26,365 bases of DNA. Source: Clostridiales bacterium UBA1390. GTDB taxonomy: Bacteria; Bacillota; Clostridia; Lachnospirales; Bianqueaceae. The position numbers and the translations under genes were made by a program. Position 1 is the stretch's first letter. Each line of letters starts with the position of its first letter. Below, piece after piece: positions 15,662-22,690 of the stretch. The stretch is from contig DBQQ01000045.1 in assembly GCA_002305315.1 (NCBI GenBank), positions 1 through 26,365 of the forward strand, written 5' to 3'. The notes beneath the pieces were generated by a model. It was given only the letters and a program-made list of their open reading frames with translations. It had not been told where the DNA came from and ran no database searches.

Positions 15662-16642
15662 ATGGAACCGATTTTACAGATTCAGCATGTTTCGATTGAT
15701 TTCACGCAATACACAGGGAGAAAGGGCCTGAAGAAACAGCGGTTGCAGGTGATCCGCGACCTGTCCCTCACGATCTGCCCGGGTCAGGTGGTGGCTGTAG
15801 TAGGCGCCAGTGGATCGGGCAAGAGTCTGCTGGCCCATGGCATTTTGCATATTTTGCCGTATAACAGTCACATGGAAGGGGAGATTCTCTATGATGGCGT
15901 GCCGCTGACAGAAACTCGCGCCAAACAGCTCAGGGGACAAGAGATCGTGCTGATTCCCCAGGGCGTGACCTATCTGGATCCCCTCATGAAGGTGGGGCCA
16001 CAGATTCGAAAAGGCCGGAACGATGCGGCCGCCCGGGCAGCCAGCCGAGAGGCACTGGCAAGGTATGGACTGGCGCCGGAGACGGAGGAGCTCTACCCCT
16101 TTGAACTTTCCGGCGGCATGGCTCGCCGTGTCCTCATTGCCACGGCCGTGGTGGAGCATCCGCGCCTGGTCATTGCGGATGAGCCCACGCCGGGGCTGGA
16201 CATGACATCCGCGCGCCGCATCCTGTCCCACTTGCGGGAGATTGCCGATGAGGGAGCCGGGATTCTCTTGATCACGCACGATCTGGAACAGGCACTCGCC
16301 GTGGCGGATCGGGTTGTGGTGTTTTACGCGGGGGAAACCATAGAAGAGGCGGCCGTCACGGATTTTTCGGAGTTATCGAAGCTGCGCCATCCGTTCACAA
16401 AAGCCCTCTGGCGGGCTATGCCGCAGCATGGATTCCAACCGATTTCGGGTGCGCAGCCCTATCCCGGTACCGTGGAAAAGGGATGCCCCTTTGTGGATTC
16501 CTGTGTGGATTGTGTGGATAAGTGCCGTCTTGTGGAGAACATTCCTCTGCGAGAGGTGCGCGGCGGTTGGGTACGCTGCCTGCAGGCCGAGAGACCTTCT
16601 AGGAGGGAATCGACCACACCGGGAGAGGAGGCGTTGCCATGA
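15662..16642 (+). CDS. ABC importer ATPase, NikD/DppD type
   Basis: A 326-residue ATP-binding subunit. Walker A GASGSGKS at 48-55, Q-loop at Q100, signature LSGGM at 149-153, Walker B LVIADE at 169-174, and the switch histidine in LLITHD. The C-terminal extension has the cysteine-rich oligopeptide/nickel ATPase pattern (CPFVDSCVDCVDKC, then a later WVRC), which in relatives can bind an iron-sulfur cluster. GGAGGGG lies immediately before the ATG at 15662. It overlaps the second ATPase gene by 4 nt. Confidence 0.92.
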   Translation: MEPILQIQHVSIDFTQYTGRKGLKKQRLQVIRDLSLTICPGQVVAVVGASGSGKSLLAHGILHILPYNSHMEGEILYDGVPLTETRAKQLRGQEIVLIPQGVTYLDPLMKVGPQIRKGRNDAAARAASREALARYGLAPETEELYPFELSGGMARRVLIATAVVEHPRLVIADEPTPGLDMTSARRILSHLREIADEGAGILLITHDLEQALAVADRVVVFYAGETIEEAAVTDFSELSKLRHPFTKALWRAMPQHGFQPISGAQPYPGTVEKGCPFVDSCVDCVDKCRLVENIPLREVRGGWVRCLQAERPSRRESTTPGEEALP

Positions 16643-17253
16643 GTCTGGAAGCATCCCATGTGACCTTTGCCTATCGGGGCCGCAGAAAACATCCGATTCT
16701 GCAGGATGTGAGTCTGCAGATTGCGCCAGGGGAACGGGTGGGGTTAAAAGCGCCCAGTGGACGGGGAAAGACGACGCTTTGTCGTCTGCTGGCGGGCTAT
16801 GAGAAACCATTGTCCGGCCAGGTGCTTCTGGAGGGGAAGCCATTATCAAGTATTAGAGGGGCGTGTCCGGTACAGATGATCTGGCAGCATCCGGAGACCG
16901 CGGTAGATCCGCTTCTGCGTCTGGGGGATACGCTGCGGGAGGCGGGTCCGATCGACCCTACTCTTCTTACCCAGCTGCATATTCAGGAAGCCTGGCTGGA
17001 ACGATATCCGGCAGAACTCTCCGGGGGAGAACTGCAGCGGTTCTGTCTGGCCCGGGCGCTGCAGCCGAGCACCAGGTATCTGTTGTGTGATGAGATATCC
17101 GCCATGCTGGATCTGGTGACGCAGGCGCAGATCTGGCAGTTTCTTCTGAAGACGGCTGAGGAACGTCGGCTGGGCCTTCTGGTGGTCAGTCATAGTGAAG
17201 CGTTGCTGGAGCGGGTGTGTACCCGCGTGATTGGCCTTGCGGAGGGGATGTAA
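16639..17253 (+). CDS. ABC importer ATPase, NikE type, short form
   Basis: A 204-residue second ATP-binding subunit, shorter than DppF/OppF because it ends soon after the H-loop and lacks the C-terminal extension. The Walker A is APSGRGKTT (38-46), in which the first glycine of GxxGxGK(S/T) is alanine. The signature is LSGGE (127-131), Walker B LLCDE (D151, E152), switch histidine H185. It begins at the ATGA overlap with the preceding ATPase and is followed at once by a terminator, so it closes the lar-nik operon. The short form without extension is also seen for NikE. Confidence 0.9.
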   Translation: MSLEASHVTFAYRGRRKHPILQDVSLQIAPGERVGLKAPSGRGKTTLCRLLAGYEKPLSGQVLLEGKPLSSIRGACPVQMIWQHPETAVDPLLRLGDTLREAGPIDPTLLTQLHIQEAWLERYPAELSGGELQRFCLARALQPSTRYLLCDEISAMLDLVTQAQIWQFLLKTAEERRLGLLVVSHSEALLERVCTRVIGLAEGM

Positions 17254-17274
17254 AAAGATTTTGACAGCCTAAAA

Positions 17275-17318
17275 AGCCCATTGTCCAAGTTTTTTGTCTG
17301 GACGTGATGGGCTCTTTT
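17275..17318 (+). terminator. Intrinsic terminator of the lar-nik operon
   Basis: AGCCCAT and GTCCA (17275-17287) pair with TGGAC and ATGGGCT (17299-17313); the tail is CTTTTG. The stem overlaps the -35 of the next promoter. Confidence 0.85.
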
Positions 17319-17328
17319 GTTATATAAT
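17299..17328 (+). promoter_or_regulatory. Probable promoter of the XRE regulator gene
   Basis: -10 TATAAT (17323-17328) is perfect; the best -35 is TGGACG (17299-17304) at 18 bp, inside the terminator stem. The weak -35 may mean activator dependence. Confidence 0.55.
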
Positions 17329-17331
17329 AAG

Positions 17332-17421
17332 CGCAGCATGGTAGAGGTAGCGATGGAGCCACGCCATGAGTTTGATGGCAGAGGACGTCAAACTTCGACA
17401 AGGGTGTGGCATAATCTGCTC
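17332..17421 (+). promoter_or_regulatory. Structured leader upstream of the XRE regulator
   Basis: The roughly 90-nt leader folds on paper into a closed multi-stem shape: an outer GCAG/CTGC pairing, a CATGG...CCATG arm with inner GCG/CGC, and a GTTTGATG/CGTCAAAC hairpin with an 8-nt loop. No T-tract follows, so any control would act on translation. I cannot match it to a known RNA class. Confidence 0.35.
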
Positions 17422-17441
17422 ATAAGGGAGGGGTGATGTGT

Positions 17442-18122
17442 ATGGAGATTGGGGAGAAGCTGCGGGAGGCTCGTGTGGCTGCGGGGCAGACGCAGGAGAA
17501 GGTGGCGGAGACGATCGGCGTCAGCCGGCAGACGATTTCAAACTGGGAGAATAATCGATCGTATCCGGATATCATCAGTGTGCTTTCGCTGAGCGATCTG
17601 TATCACGTCAGCCTGGATACATTGTTAAAGGAGGATCAGGGGATGATTGCGCACTTAGAAGAGAGTACCAATGTGGTGAAGAGCCGTCGGGATATGTCTA
17701 GGCTGATTCTGCTGGCAACGTATTTGGTGATCTGGGCGTTTTCCATTCTGTCCTTCTGGCTGGGCGCCCGGCAGGACGCTATGGGTTATTCGATTCTGGT
17801 TTTCTATGTGATTCTGCCCATGACGACGATCATCCTTTCGGTCTGCATCGGCAAGGATGATGTCTGGGCCAGCAGTAAGTGGATTCTGCTGTTGTTCTTT
17901 GGCTTTATGTACATGTTGGCCAGCTATGCCACGTTTTCCCTAGCGAATATGATTTCGCTGTCATTCGAGCAGATTCGCTGGCCGCAGTTGGAGAATATGA
18001 TTGGCGGCATTCTGTGTTCGGCCTTTGGTATGATGGTCGGCTCTTTGGTCCGACGAGTCTGCGAGTGGAAGAAGGGCCGTGAAAATCTCGCAGAGGCACA
18101 GAAACCTTCAGGGGGAGCATAA
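17442..18122 (+). CDS. XRE-family regulator with C-terminal membrane domain
   Basis: A 226-residue protein. Residues 3-60 are a Cro/CI helix-turn-helix (QTQEKVAETIGVSRQTISNW), and residues about 86-108, 115-136, 146-172 and 186-204 are four predicted membrane helices. It therefore looks like a membrane-bound one-component regulator, a common layout in Clostridia where the signal is often an antimicrobial or envelope stress; the signal here is unknown. GGGAGGGG lies 8 nt before the ATG at 17442; nearer in-frame starts at 17433 and 17436 are too close to the site. It is followed after 16 nt by the methyltransferase gene, probably as an operon. Confidence 0.85.
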   Translation: MEIGEKLREARVAAGQTQEKVAETIGVSRQTISNWENNRSYPDIISVLSLSDLYHVSLDTLLKEDQGMIAHLEESTNVVKSRRDMSRLILLATYLVIWAFSILSFWLGARQDAMGYSILVFYVILPMTTIILSVCIGKDDVWASSKWILLLFFGFMYMLASYATFSLANMISLSFEQIRWPQLENMIGGILCSAFGMMVGSLVRRVCEWKKGRENLAEAQKPSGGA

Positions 18123-18138
18123 GAGGGGAGTGAAGACT

Positions 18139-18693
18139 ATGATGTATCGTACGGAGTATATGGCGCCTGTAGGCCGCCTGACGCTGATTGCCGATGAGGA
18201 GGCGCTGCTGGGGCTTTGGATCCAGGGGCAGCAGTATGAGGATGAGGCGATGTGGGGTGCTGCGAGTATTTTGCAGGAGACCCGGATTCTGACAGAGGCC
18301 TGCGGCTGGCTGGATCGGTACTTTGCGGGCGAAAAGCCTGTGCCTAGTGAGCTTCCGCTGCGTCCGCAGGGCAATGCCTTTCGCCAGATGATCTGGGAAA
18401 TGCTGTGCCGCATTCCCTATGGTCAGGTGACAACCTACGGAGCCTTAGCGCGCGCCGCCGCATCTCGGATGGGGAAAGAACGGATGGCTGCGCAGGCCGT
18501 GGGCGGCGCCGTCGGTCATAATCCGATCTCTATCATCATTACCTGCCATCGTGTGGTAGCGTCCGACGGGAAGCTTACCGGATACGCGGGGGGACTGGAT
18601 AAGAAGCGTATGCTGCTCACGCAGGAGGGCATTCCCCTGCGGAAGGATCGTGTGCAGCACTTGGCCTTCCTGGAGGAAGAGGCGTTTCTCTGA
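18139..18693 (+). CDS. ogt: Methylated-DNA--protein-cysteine S-methyltransferase (Ogt/MGMT)
   Basis: A 184-residue suicide DNA-repair enzyme that takes the methyl group from O6-methylguanine onto its own cysteine. The C-terminal domain carries the helix-turn-helix region (IPYGQVTTYGALA), NPISII, and the active-site segment ITCHRVV with acceptor C136, then GxLTGYAGGLDKKRMLL. The usual motif is PCHRV; here the proline is threonine, while cysteine, histidine and arginine are kept. GGGGAG lies 8 nt before the ATG at 18139, and a second ATG follows immediately. It should remain active as a methyl acceptor, but the altered residue is unusual. Confidence 0.92.
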   Translation: MMYRTEYMAPVGRLTLIADEEALLGLWIQGQQYEDEAMWGAASILQETRILTEACGWLDRYFAGEKPVPSELPLRPQGNAFRQMIWEMLCRIPYGQVTTYGALARAAASRMGKERMAAQAVGGAVGHNPISIIITCHRVVASDGKLTGYAGGLDKKRMLLTQEGIPLRKDRVQHLAFLEEEAFL

Positions 18694-18704
18694 GGACGGA
18701 AGAG

Positions 18705-19358
18705 TCATTCTACAGCCTTTAGCGTGATCTGGTTGCGCTTATACGTGATCCATCCCTCTTTCTGCATCTTAGAGAGTTCATTGCATAGGGCGCTGCGATC
18801 CACGTTCAGATAATCGGCGAGCTGCTGACGGTTGTATGGGATGAGAAAGGCAGGACTGCCAGCCTGCTTGGCGCAATCCGAAAAGTAAGACAATAACCGC
18901 CCACGGATGGACTTGGAGCGAGTATGCAGCATGCGCTGGGAGAGTTGGAGGCTCTTATGGGCACAGACAGTCAGCAGATTCTGTGCGAGTCGGGCATGGA
19001 AAGGGCAGGCAGAGGTGCATGTGGAGAGGACGCGCTGCACGTTCATGAAAAGCACAGTCGTGTCCTCTGCGGCCGATACGTTCACGAGCAGCGGCTGTCC
19101 CGGGATGCAGGCATAGACCTCCGCGAATACGGATCCGGGCGTCACATTTCCTAATAGGCTATTGTTTCCCCAGACATCGCCGCAGGAAATCATGGCCATG
19201 CCGGATAATACGATACCGATATTTTCTGTGATGCCGCCTTCGGCGAGGATCACTTCCCCCTTTTTATACGTTCGTTCTATGGCATGCAGGCAGTGAAGCA
19301 GGGACTGGATTTCTTCTTCGTTCAGCCCATGGAATAGTGGAACATGGATGAGATTCAT
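18705..19358 (-). CDS. Crp/Fnr family transcriptional regulator
   Basis: A 217-residue one-component regulator: an N-terminal cyclic-nucleotide-binding-type beta barrel (about 5-120), a long dimer helix, and a C-terminal Crp helix-turn-helix (NRQQLADYLNVDRSALCNEL). There is no FNR-style N-terminal four-cysteine cluster, so it is not classical FNR. It is divergent from a ferredoxin-type gene, an arrangement seen in Clostridia with nitrosative or redox-stress genes. GGAG precedes the ATG on the minus strand. A palindrome in the shared intergenic region probably serves both genes. Effector unknown. Confidence 0.9.
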   Translation of the reverse strand: MNLIHVPLFHGLNEEEIQSLLHCLHAIERTYKKGEVILAEGGITENIGIVLSGMAMISCGDVWGNNSLLGNVTPGSVFAEVYACIPGQPLLVNVSAAEDTTVLFMNVQRVLSTCTSACPFHARLAQNLLTVCAHKSLQLSQRMLHTRSKSIRGRLLSYFSDCAKQAGSPAFLIPYNRQQLADYLNVDRSALCNELSKMQKEGWITYKRNQITLKAVE

Positions 19359-19373
19359 ATTTTTTCTCCTTTT

Positions 19374-19389
19374 TGTTGTTTTAACAACA
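19374..19389. promoter_or_regulatory. Palindromic Crp/Fnr-type operator in the divergent promoter region
   Basis: TGTTGTT, a central TT, then AACAACA form a perfect 7+2+7 palindrome. It lies about 41.5 bp upstream of the predicted start for the ferredoxin gene (-10 TATACT at 19411-19416, no good -35), the classical class II activator position. It also lies just downstream of the regulator gene's own start. Confidence 0.6.
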
Positions 19390-19403
19390 GACTTTCACGT
19401 TTG

Positions 19404-19432
19404 ATTATAGTATACTCTGGCTGAGACTTCAA
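19404..19432 (-). promoter_or_regulatory. Promoter of the Crp/Fnr gene
   Basis: On the minus strand -35 TTGAAG (19427-19432) and -10 TATAAT (19404-19409) are 17 bp apart. The start near 19397 puts the palindrome at about +8 to +23, so the protein could repress itself. Confidence 0.65.
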
Positions 19433-19451
19433 GAGAAAGGATGGATCTAGG

Positions 19452-20147
19452 ATGATTCGAAAAGTAATTCAGATAGATGAAGAGAAATGCAACGGCTGCG
19501 GCGCTTGCGCGGAGGCCTGCCACGAGGGCGCCATCGGCATGGTGGAGGGCAAGGCGCGGCTCCTGCGAGATGACTACTGTGATGGCCTGGGAGACTGTCT
19601 GCCGGCCTGTCCTGCGGGAGCGATCTCTTTCGTGGAGAGGGAGGCGGCTCCGTATGACGAGAAGGCGGTTCTGGAGAACAAGAAGAAACAGAATGTCCCC
19701 GTGCAGGGTGGTTGTCCGGGAAGTCGTATGCGCCGTATAGCCCAGGCACCGGTATCAGCGGTACCGGATCAGACCCCTGCGGTGTCGCAGTTGAGCCAGT
19801 GGCCCTGCCAGATTCAACTGGTCCCGGTGAACGCTCCGTTTTTTGAGGGAGCCAAGCTGTTGATCGCGGCGGACTGCAGCGCGTATGCCTACGCCCGGAT
19901 GCATGAGGACTTCATGCGCGGAAAGATTACCCTGATCGGATGTCCGAAGCTGGATCCGGTGGATTACAGTGAAAAGTTGACGCAAATCATCACCAACAAC
20001 GATATCCAGAGTGTGACGATTGTGCGTATGGAGGTCCCCTGCTGTGGAGGACTGGAAATGGCGGCGAAAAAGGCATTGCAGGCGAGTGGAAAGTTCCTTC
20101 CCTGGCAGGTGATTACGCTATCCGTGGATGGCAGGATCCTGGAGTAA
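19452..20147 (+). CDS. 4Fe-4S dicluster ferredoxin-type protein
   Basis: A 231-residue redox protein. Residues 1-60 are a two-cluster ferredoxin domain: C13, C16, C19 and C23 in a perfect CxxCxxCxxxC, then C43, C49 and C53. The second motif lacks its middle cysteine (CDGLGDC), so one cluster is either three-cysteine ligated or absent. A linker (about 65-125) holds further cysteines, and the C-terminal domain includes LIAADCSAYAYA, LIGCPKLDP and EVPCCGG. I know this architecture as a conserved clostridial protein often beside Crp/Fnr regulators and hybrid-cluster proteins; its partner and reaction are not established. Possibly activated by the divergent regulator. Confidence 0.85.
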   Translation: MIRKVIQIDEEKCNGCGACAEACHEGAIGMVEGKARLLRDDYCDGLGDCLPACPAGAISFVEREAAPYDEKAVLENKKKQNVPVQGGCPGSRMRRIAQAPVSAVPDQTPAVSQLSQWPCQIQLVPVNAPFFEGAKLLIAADCSAYAYARMHEDFMRGKITLIGCPKLDPVDYSEKLTQIITNNDIQSVTIVRMEVPCCGGLEMAAKKALQASGKFLPWQVITLSVDGRILE

Positions 20148-20195
20148 ATCTTGGTTTTGCATCTTCTCCTATGGCTTTAGTCTCACCAATATTCC

Positions 20196-20224
20196 TTGCA
20201 TTTTTCGGTGGCAGGCAGTATAAT
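20196..20224 (+). promoter_or_regulatory. Promoter of the tag operon
   Basis: -35 TTGCAT (20196-20201) and -10 TATAAT (20219-20224), 17-bp spacer. No terminator is visible between the ferredoxin gene and this promoter. Confidence 0.7.
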
Positions 20225-20261
20225 GTCTTTAGAACCGAATGTGGCATAGAGGAGTGATCCT

Positions 20262-20825
20262 ATGGAGTGGGCAGATCATAAGAATCGCTGTCGATGGGCC
20301 AACCCGAAGAATGAGATTTACATCCGTTACCATGATGAGGAATGGGGTGTTCCGGTGCATGAGGATCGGAAGCTGTTTGAGATGCTTCTCCTGGAGTCCT
20401 TTCAGGCAGGCTTGACATGGGAGTGTGTCCTGAACAAACGGGAGGCATTTCGAAGTGCGTTTGATCAGTTCGATCCGGAGAAAATCAGTACCTATGGCGT
20501 AGAGAAGATGGAGGAGCTTGCTTCGAATGTCGCGATCATCCGGAATCGCCGCAAGATCCAGGCCGTGATCCGCAATGCACAGATCTTTCTGGACATTCAG
20601 AGGGAATGGGGCAGCTTCTCAGCATACCTCTGGCACTGGACGGATGACAAGACACTGCGGGAGATCGGCCCGACACATTCTCCATTATCTGACCAGATCT
20701 CCAAGGATCTCTATCGGCGGGGAATGCGGTTCGTCGGTACTACGATCATCTATGCGTATCTGCAGGCCGTGGGCGTCATCTGGGCCCATGAGGAAAACTG
20801 TGATTGGAAGGAAAGGGAGGAGTAA
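20262..20825 (+). CDS. tag: DNA-3-methyladenine glycosylase I
   Basis: A 187-residue base-excision repair enzyme that removes 3-methyladenine from DNA. It has the helix-hairpin-helix-related fold typical of Tag: catalytic-pocket residues LLLESFQAGLTWE (E45, W53) and zinc ligands C10, H24, H176 and C180, corresponding in order to those of E. coli Tag. Length is normal. AGAGGAG lies 7 nt before the ATG. With the nearby alkylguanine methyltransferase it gives this locus two alkylation-repair genes, but they are in separate transcripts and I see no shared operator. Confidence 0.96.
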   Translation: MEWADHKNRCRWANPKNEIYIRYHDEEWGVPVHEDRKLFEMLLLESFQAGLTWECVLNKREAFRSAFDQFDPEKISTYGVEKMEELASNVAIIRNRRKIQAVIRNAQIFLDIQREWGSFSAYLWHWTDDKTLREIGPTHSPLSDQISKDLYRRGMRFVGTTIIYAYLQAVGVIWAHEENCDWKEREE

Positions 20826-20826
20826 C

Positions 20827-21336
20827 ATGACATACACATCAGCGGAAGCAGCCAAGCTGCTGCGTAAACTCAATGATTCGTATCAGGCGCTCGTAAATAA
20901 AGAAGAACTAAGCTGCGAATTTCATGCAGCCGTGGGAGAGGACATAGAGTCCGTGCGGCCTGCCTATAATTATGCCGCCACGCAGGCAGAACTGGATCAG
21001 CTGCAGAGGCAGATCCGGCTGCTCAAGCATGCGCTCAACGTGTTCAATACCACCCACACGGTGCCCGGTTTCAACATGACGATCGATGAGATGCTGGTTT
21101 ACATCCCGCAGCTCACCAGAAAGCGCGAGAAGCTGGCCAGCATGAAGAGCCAGCTGCCGAAGACGCGTGCCAACTCTTTCCGGAGCACTTCGAATATCAT
21201 TGATTATATCTACCTCAACTATGATCTGAACGATGTAGAGACAGACTATGAGCGCGTTACCGACGAGCTTTCGCGTGCTCAGTTAGCGCTGGATGCCGTG
21301 AATCAGACTGAGACCTTTGAGTTCGACCTGGCCTAA
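20827..21336 (+). CDS. Conserved coiled-coil protein, possibly DIP1984/DUF6847-like
   Basis: A 169-residue, mostly helical protein. Residues 15-75 and 95-160 have long heptad-like runs rich in Leu, Glu, Gln and Arg (ELDQLQRQIRLLKHALN; DYERVTDELSRAQLALDAV), split by the segment NTTHTVPGFNMTIDEML. This order (helix, NxT, short loop, TxxEM, helix) resembles the DIP1984/septicolysin-like family, but similarity is by layout only. GGGAGG before the ATG and a 1-nt gap to tag show an operon. No signal peptide or membrane helix. Function unknown. Confidence 0.85.
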   Translation: MTYTSAEAAKLLRKLNDSYQALVNKEELSCEFHAAVGEDIESVRPAYNYAATQAELDQLQRQIRLLKHALNVFNTTHTVPGFNMTIDEMLVYIPQLTRKREKLASMKSQLPKTRANSFRSTSNIIDYIYLNYDLNDVETDYERVTDELSRAQLALDAVNQTETFEFDLA

Positions 21337-21361
21337 TTCCCGGTACCGGCCGTTAGGCCAG
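21328..21361. repeat. Inverted repeat at the end of the coiled-coil gene
   Basis: CTGGCCTAA (21328-21336) and TTAGGCCAG (21353-21361) are a perfect 9-bp inverted repeat; the gene's stop codon forms the end of the left arm, and the loop contains CCGGTACCGG. No T-tract follows, so it would not act as a standard terminator; it may protect the mRNA 3' end. Confidence 0.6.
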
Positions 21362-21545
21362 CGCATGCATTCCTTCCGTCGTTTTCATCACCCTCTTTTA
21401 TGCAGAATATGGTATGGACTCGGTTTTTGTTCAGTGTAGAAGATTGAGTTTTTCTATCTCGTTATTTTTTTTACGTTTCTGTTTCATGTTTTGTAAAAGC
21501 GAAGATTCATGATCAACCTCCACGATGAAAACGAGAAAACTTCTT

Positions 21546-21579
21546 GGCAGCCAAAGTACGGTTATAGGCTGCCTTTTTT
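21546..21579 (+). terminator. Intrinsic terminator downstream of the tag operon
   Basis: GGCAGCC (21546-21552) pairs with GGCTGCC (21567-21573), followed by TTTTTT. The 185 bp between the preceding inverted repeat and this terminator are AT-rich and hold no gene I can support. Confidence 0.85.
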
Positions 21580-21671
21580 GTTGGGAGATATGGGGGGCAT
21601 TACGCCGTTTTCCGCCGCGGTTCCTCGCAGAGATTTTGACCGCCCTATTAGATCGCGATAAATTTACAAAG

Positions 21672-21705
21672 AATAGGTTGAAATTCTCCTATTTTTGGAT
21701 ATAAT
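21672..21705 (+). promoter_or_regulatory. Promoter and inverted repeat of the phd-doc operon
   Basis: -35 TTGAAA (21678-21683) and -10 TATAAT (21700-21705), 16-bp spacer. AATAGG (21672-21677) and CCTATT (21688-21693) form an inverted repeat across the -35, as expected for antitoxin autorepression. Confidence 0.65.
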
Positions 21706-21735
21706 AAAAGTAAGAACAGCAAAGGGGGAACCATT

Positions 21736-21978
21736 ATGAATATCAACACCAAAAACTTAGTTTCCATCACGGAAGCAAACCAGAACTTCTCCAAAGTTGC
21801 GCGCCTGGTAGATGAGAGCGGCGTCGTTGTTATATTGAAAAATAATGTGCCGCGTTATCTGGTGATGGAGTTCTCTTCTGCGGAACAGGAGCAGACGGCT
21901 GCCGATGAGGACGTCCTGTCTGTGTCCAAACGTCTGATCGAGAAGAACCGTCAGGCTTACGAGGAGCTTGCCAAATGA
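21736..21978 (+). CDS. Phd/YefM family antitoxin
   Basis: An 80-residue antitoxin. The N-terminal half (residues 5-50) is the Phd/YefM DNA-binding fold: LVSITEANQNFSKVARLVDE, then VVILKNNVPRYLVM. The C-terminal 30 residues are charged and should fold on the toxin and block its active site. AAAGGGGG precedes the ATG. The stop overlaps the toxin start by 4 nt (ATGA), so the two are coupled and the complex probably binds the inverted repeat across the promoter. Family call is firm. Confidence 0.92.
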   Translation: MNINTKNLVSITEANQNFSKVARLVDESGVVVILKNNVPRYLVMEFSSAEQEQTAADEDVLSVSKRLIEKNRQAYEELAK

Positions 21979-22352
21979 TCCGGCTCACCAGACAACAGAT
22001 CCTTCTTCTTCATGACCAGCTCGTAGCGGAGACCGGCGGAGAAGCGGCGCTTCGGGACGAAGGAATGTTGGACTCAGCACTGCACGCACCGTTCCAGACC
22101 TTCGGCGACGAGGATGTATATCCCACACTACAGCAAAAAGCCGCCAGGCTCTGCTTCGGTCTTGTCAAAAATCATCCATTCGTAGATGGGAATAAACGGA
22201 TCGGCGCCCATGCCATGCTTGTGTTTCTTGTCCTGAACGGGGTGGAGTTACAGTATTCACAGGCAGAACTGTCCGATGTAATCCTCAGTCTTGCCGCCGG
22301 AGAAATAGAGTTCGCAGATATACTGACATGGATTCTTACACACCAGATATAA
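21975..22352 (+). CDS. Doc-type toxin (Fic/DOC family)
   Basis: A 125-residue toxin of the phage P1 Doc type. Doc phosphorylates elongation factor Tu and stops translation. The Fic core is intact: NHPFVDGNKRIGAHAML with H67, D71, N73, K74 and R75; Doc has HxFxDANKR and here Ala is Gly. Normal Doc length, all-helical. It directly follows its antitoxin and is closed by a terminator. Whether it keeps Doc kinase activity rather than AMP transfer cannot be told from the motif alone, but the length and the Phd partner favour Doc. Confidence 0.92.
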   Translation: MIRLTRQQILLLHDQLVAETGGEAALRDEGMLDSALHAPFQTFGDEDVYPTLQQKAARLCFGLVKNHPFVDGNKRIGAHAMLVFLVLNGVELQYSQAELSDVILSLAAGEIEFADILTWILTHQI

Positions 22353-22378
22353 AGCTGTCCCTTGGGGATGGCTTTTTT
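22353..22378 (+). terminator. Intrinsic terminator after doc
   Basis: AGCTGTCCC, loop TTG, GGGATGGCT (nine pairs, two of them G-U), then TTTTTT. Confidence 0.85.
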
Positions 22379-22404
22379 CTTTATCAGAGATCCCTGCAGT
22401 CTCT

Positions 22405-22690
22405 GTGTGTTTTTTAGTGGCAGGAACGGCACGGCTTCATCAGGTTCGATTCATCGTGGTGGACTTCCTACACCGCAACGTGCCGTTCTTCCTTCCAAAC
22501 ACTGCTCGCAGAGAGGATACTTGTGGACATAGTGGTCACGGGTCCGTTTCCAGGACCGGCCGTAACGTTTGCCCGACGAGTATCCTCGTAGTAACGCTTC
22601 GTCAGCTTTACGAGTTCCTCACAATAAATGTTATCCGTAAGGTCCGGACAACCGGGATAGTGGCAGAGATGCCTGCCTTTGACGTTTTAT
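22405..22690 (-). pseudogene. Decayed HNH endonuclease gene
   Basis: On the minus strand the pieces GRHLCHYPGCPDLTDNIYC, EELVKLTKRYYEDTRR, then in a shifted frame YGRSWKRTRDHYVHKYPLCEQC, and in a third frame EVHHDESNLMKPCRSCH, line up in order with a small phage-type HNH nuclease (zinc cysteines, YGxxWxRxRDxY, HH...N...CxxCH). The loop between HH and the Asn is deleted, there are at least two frameshifts and internal stops, and no start codon remains. It is clearly inactive. Such genes usually sit beside phage packaging genes, so this may be the trace of a lost phage. Bases 22691-22880 hold nothing else I can support. Confidence 0.75.

Noticed and set aside
17341..17430. Lysine riboswitch, because of the string TAGAGGTAGCG
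   Set aside because: The leader is only about 90 nt, lacks the other conserved L-box segments and precedes a regulator with no lysine link.
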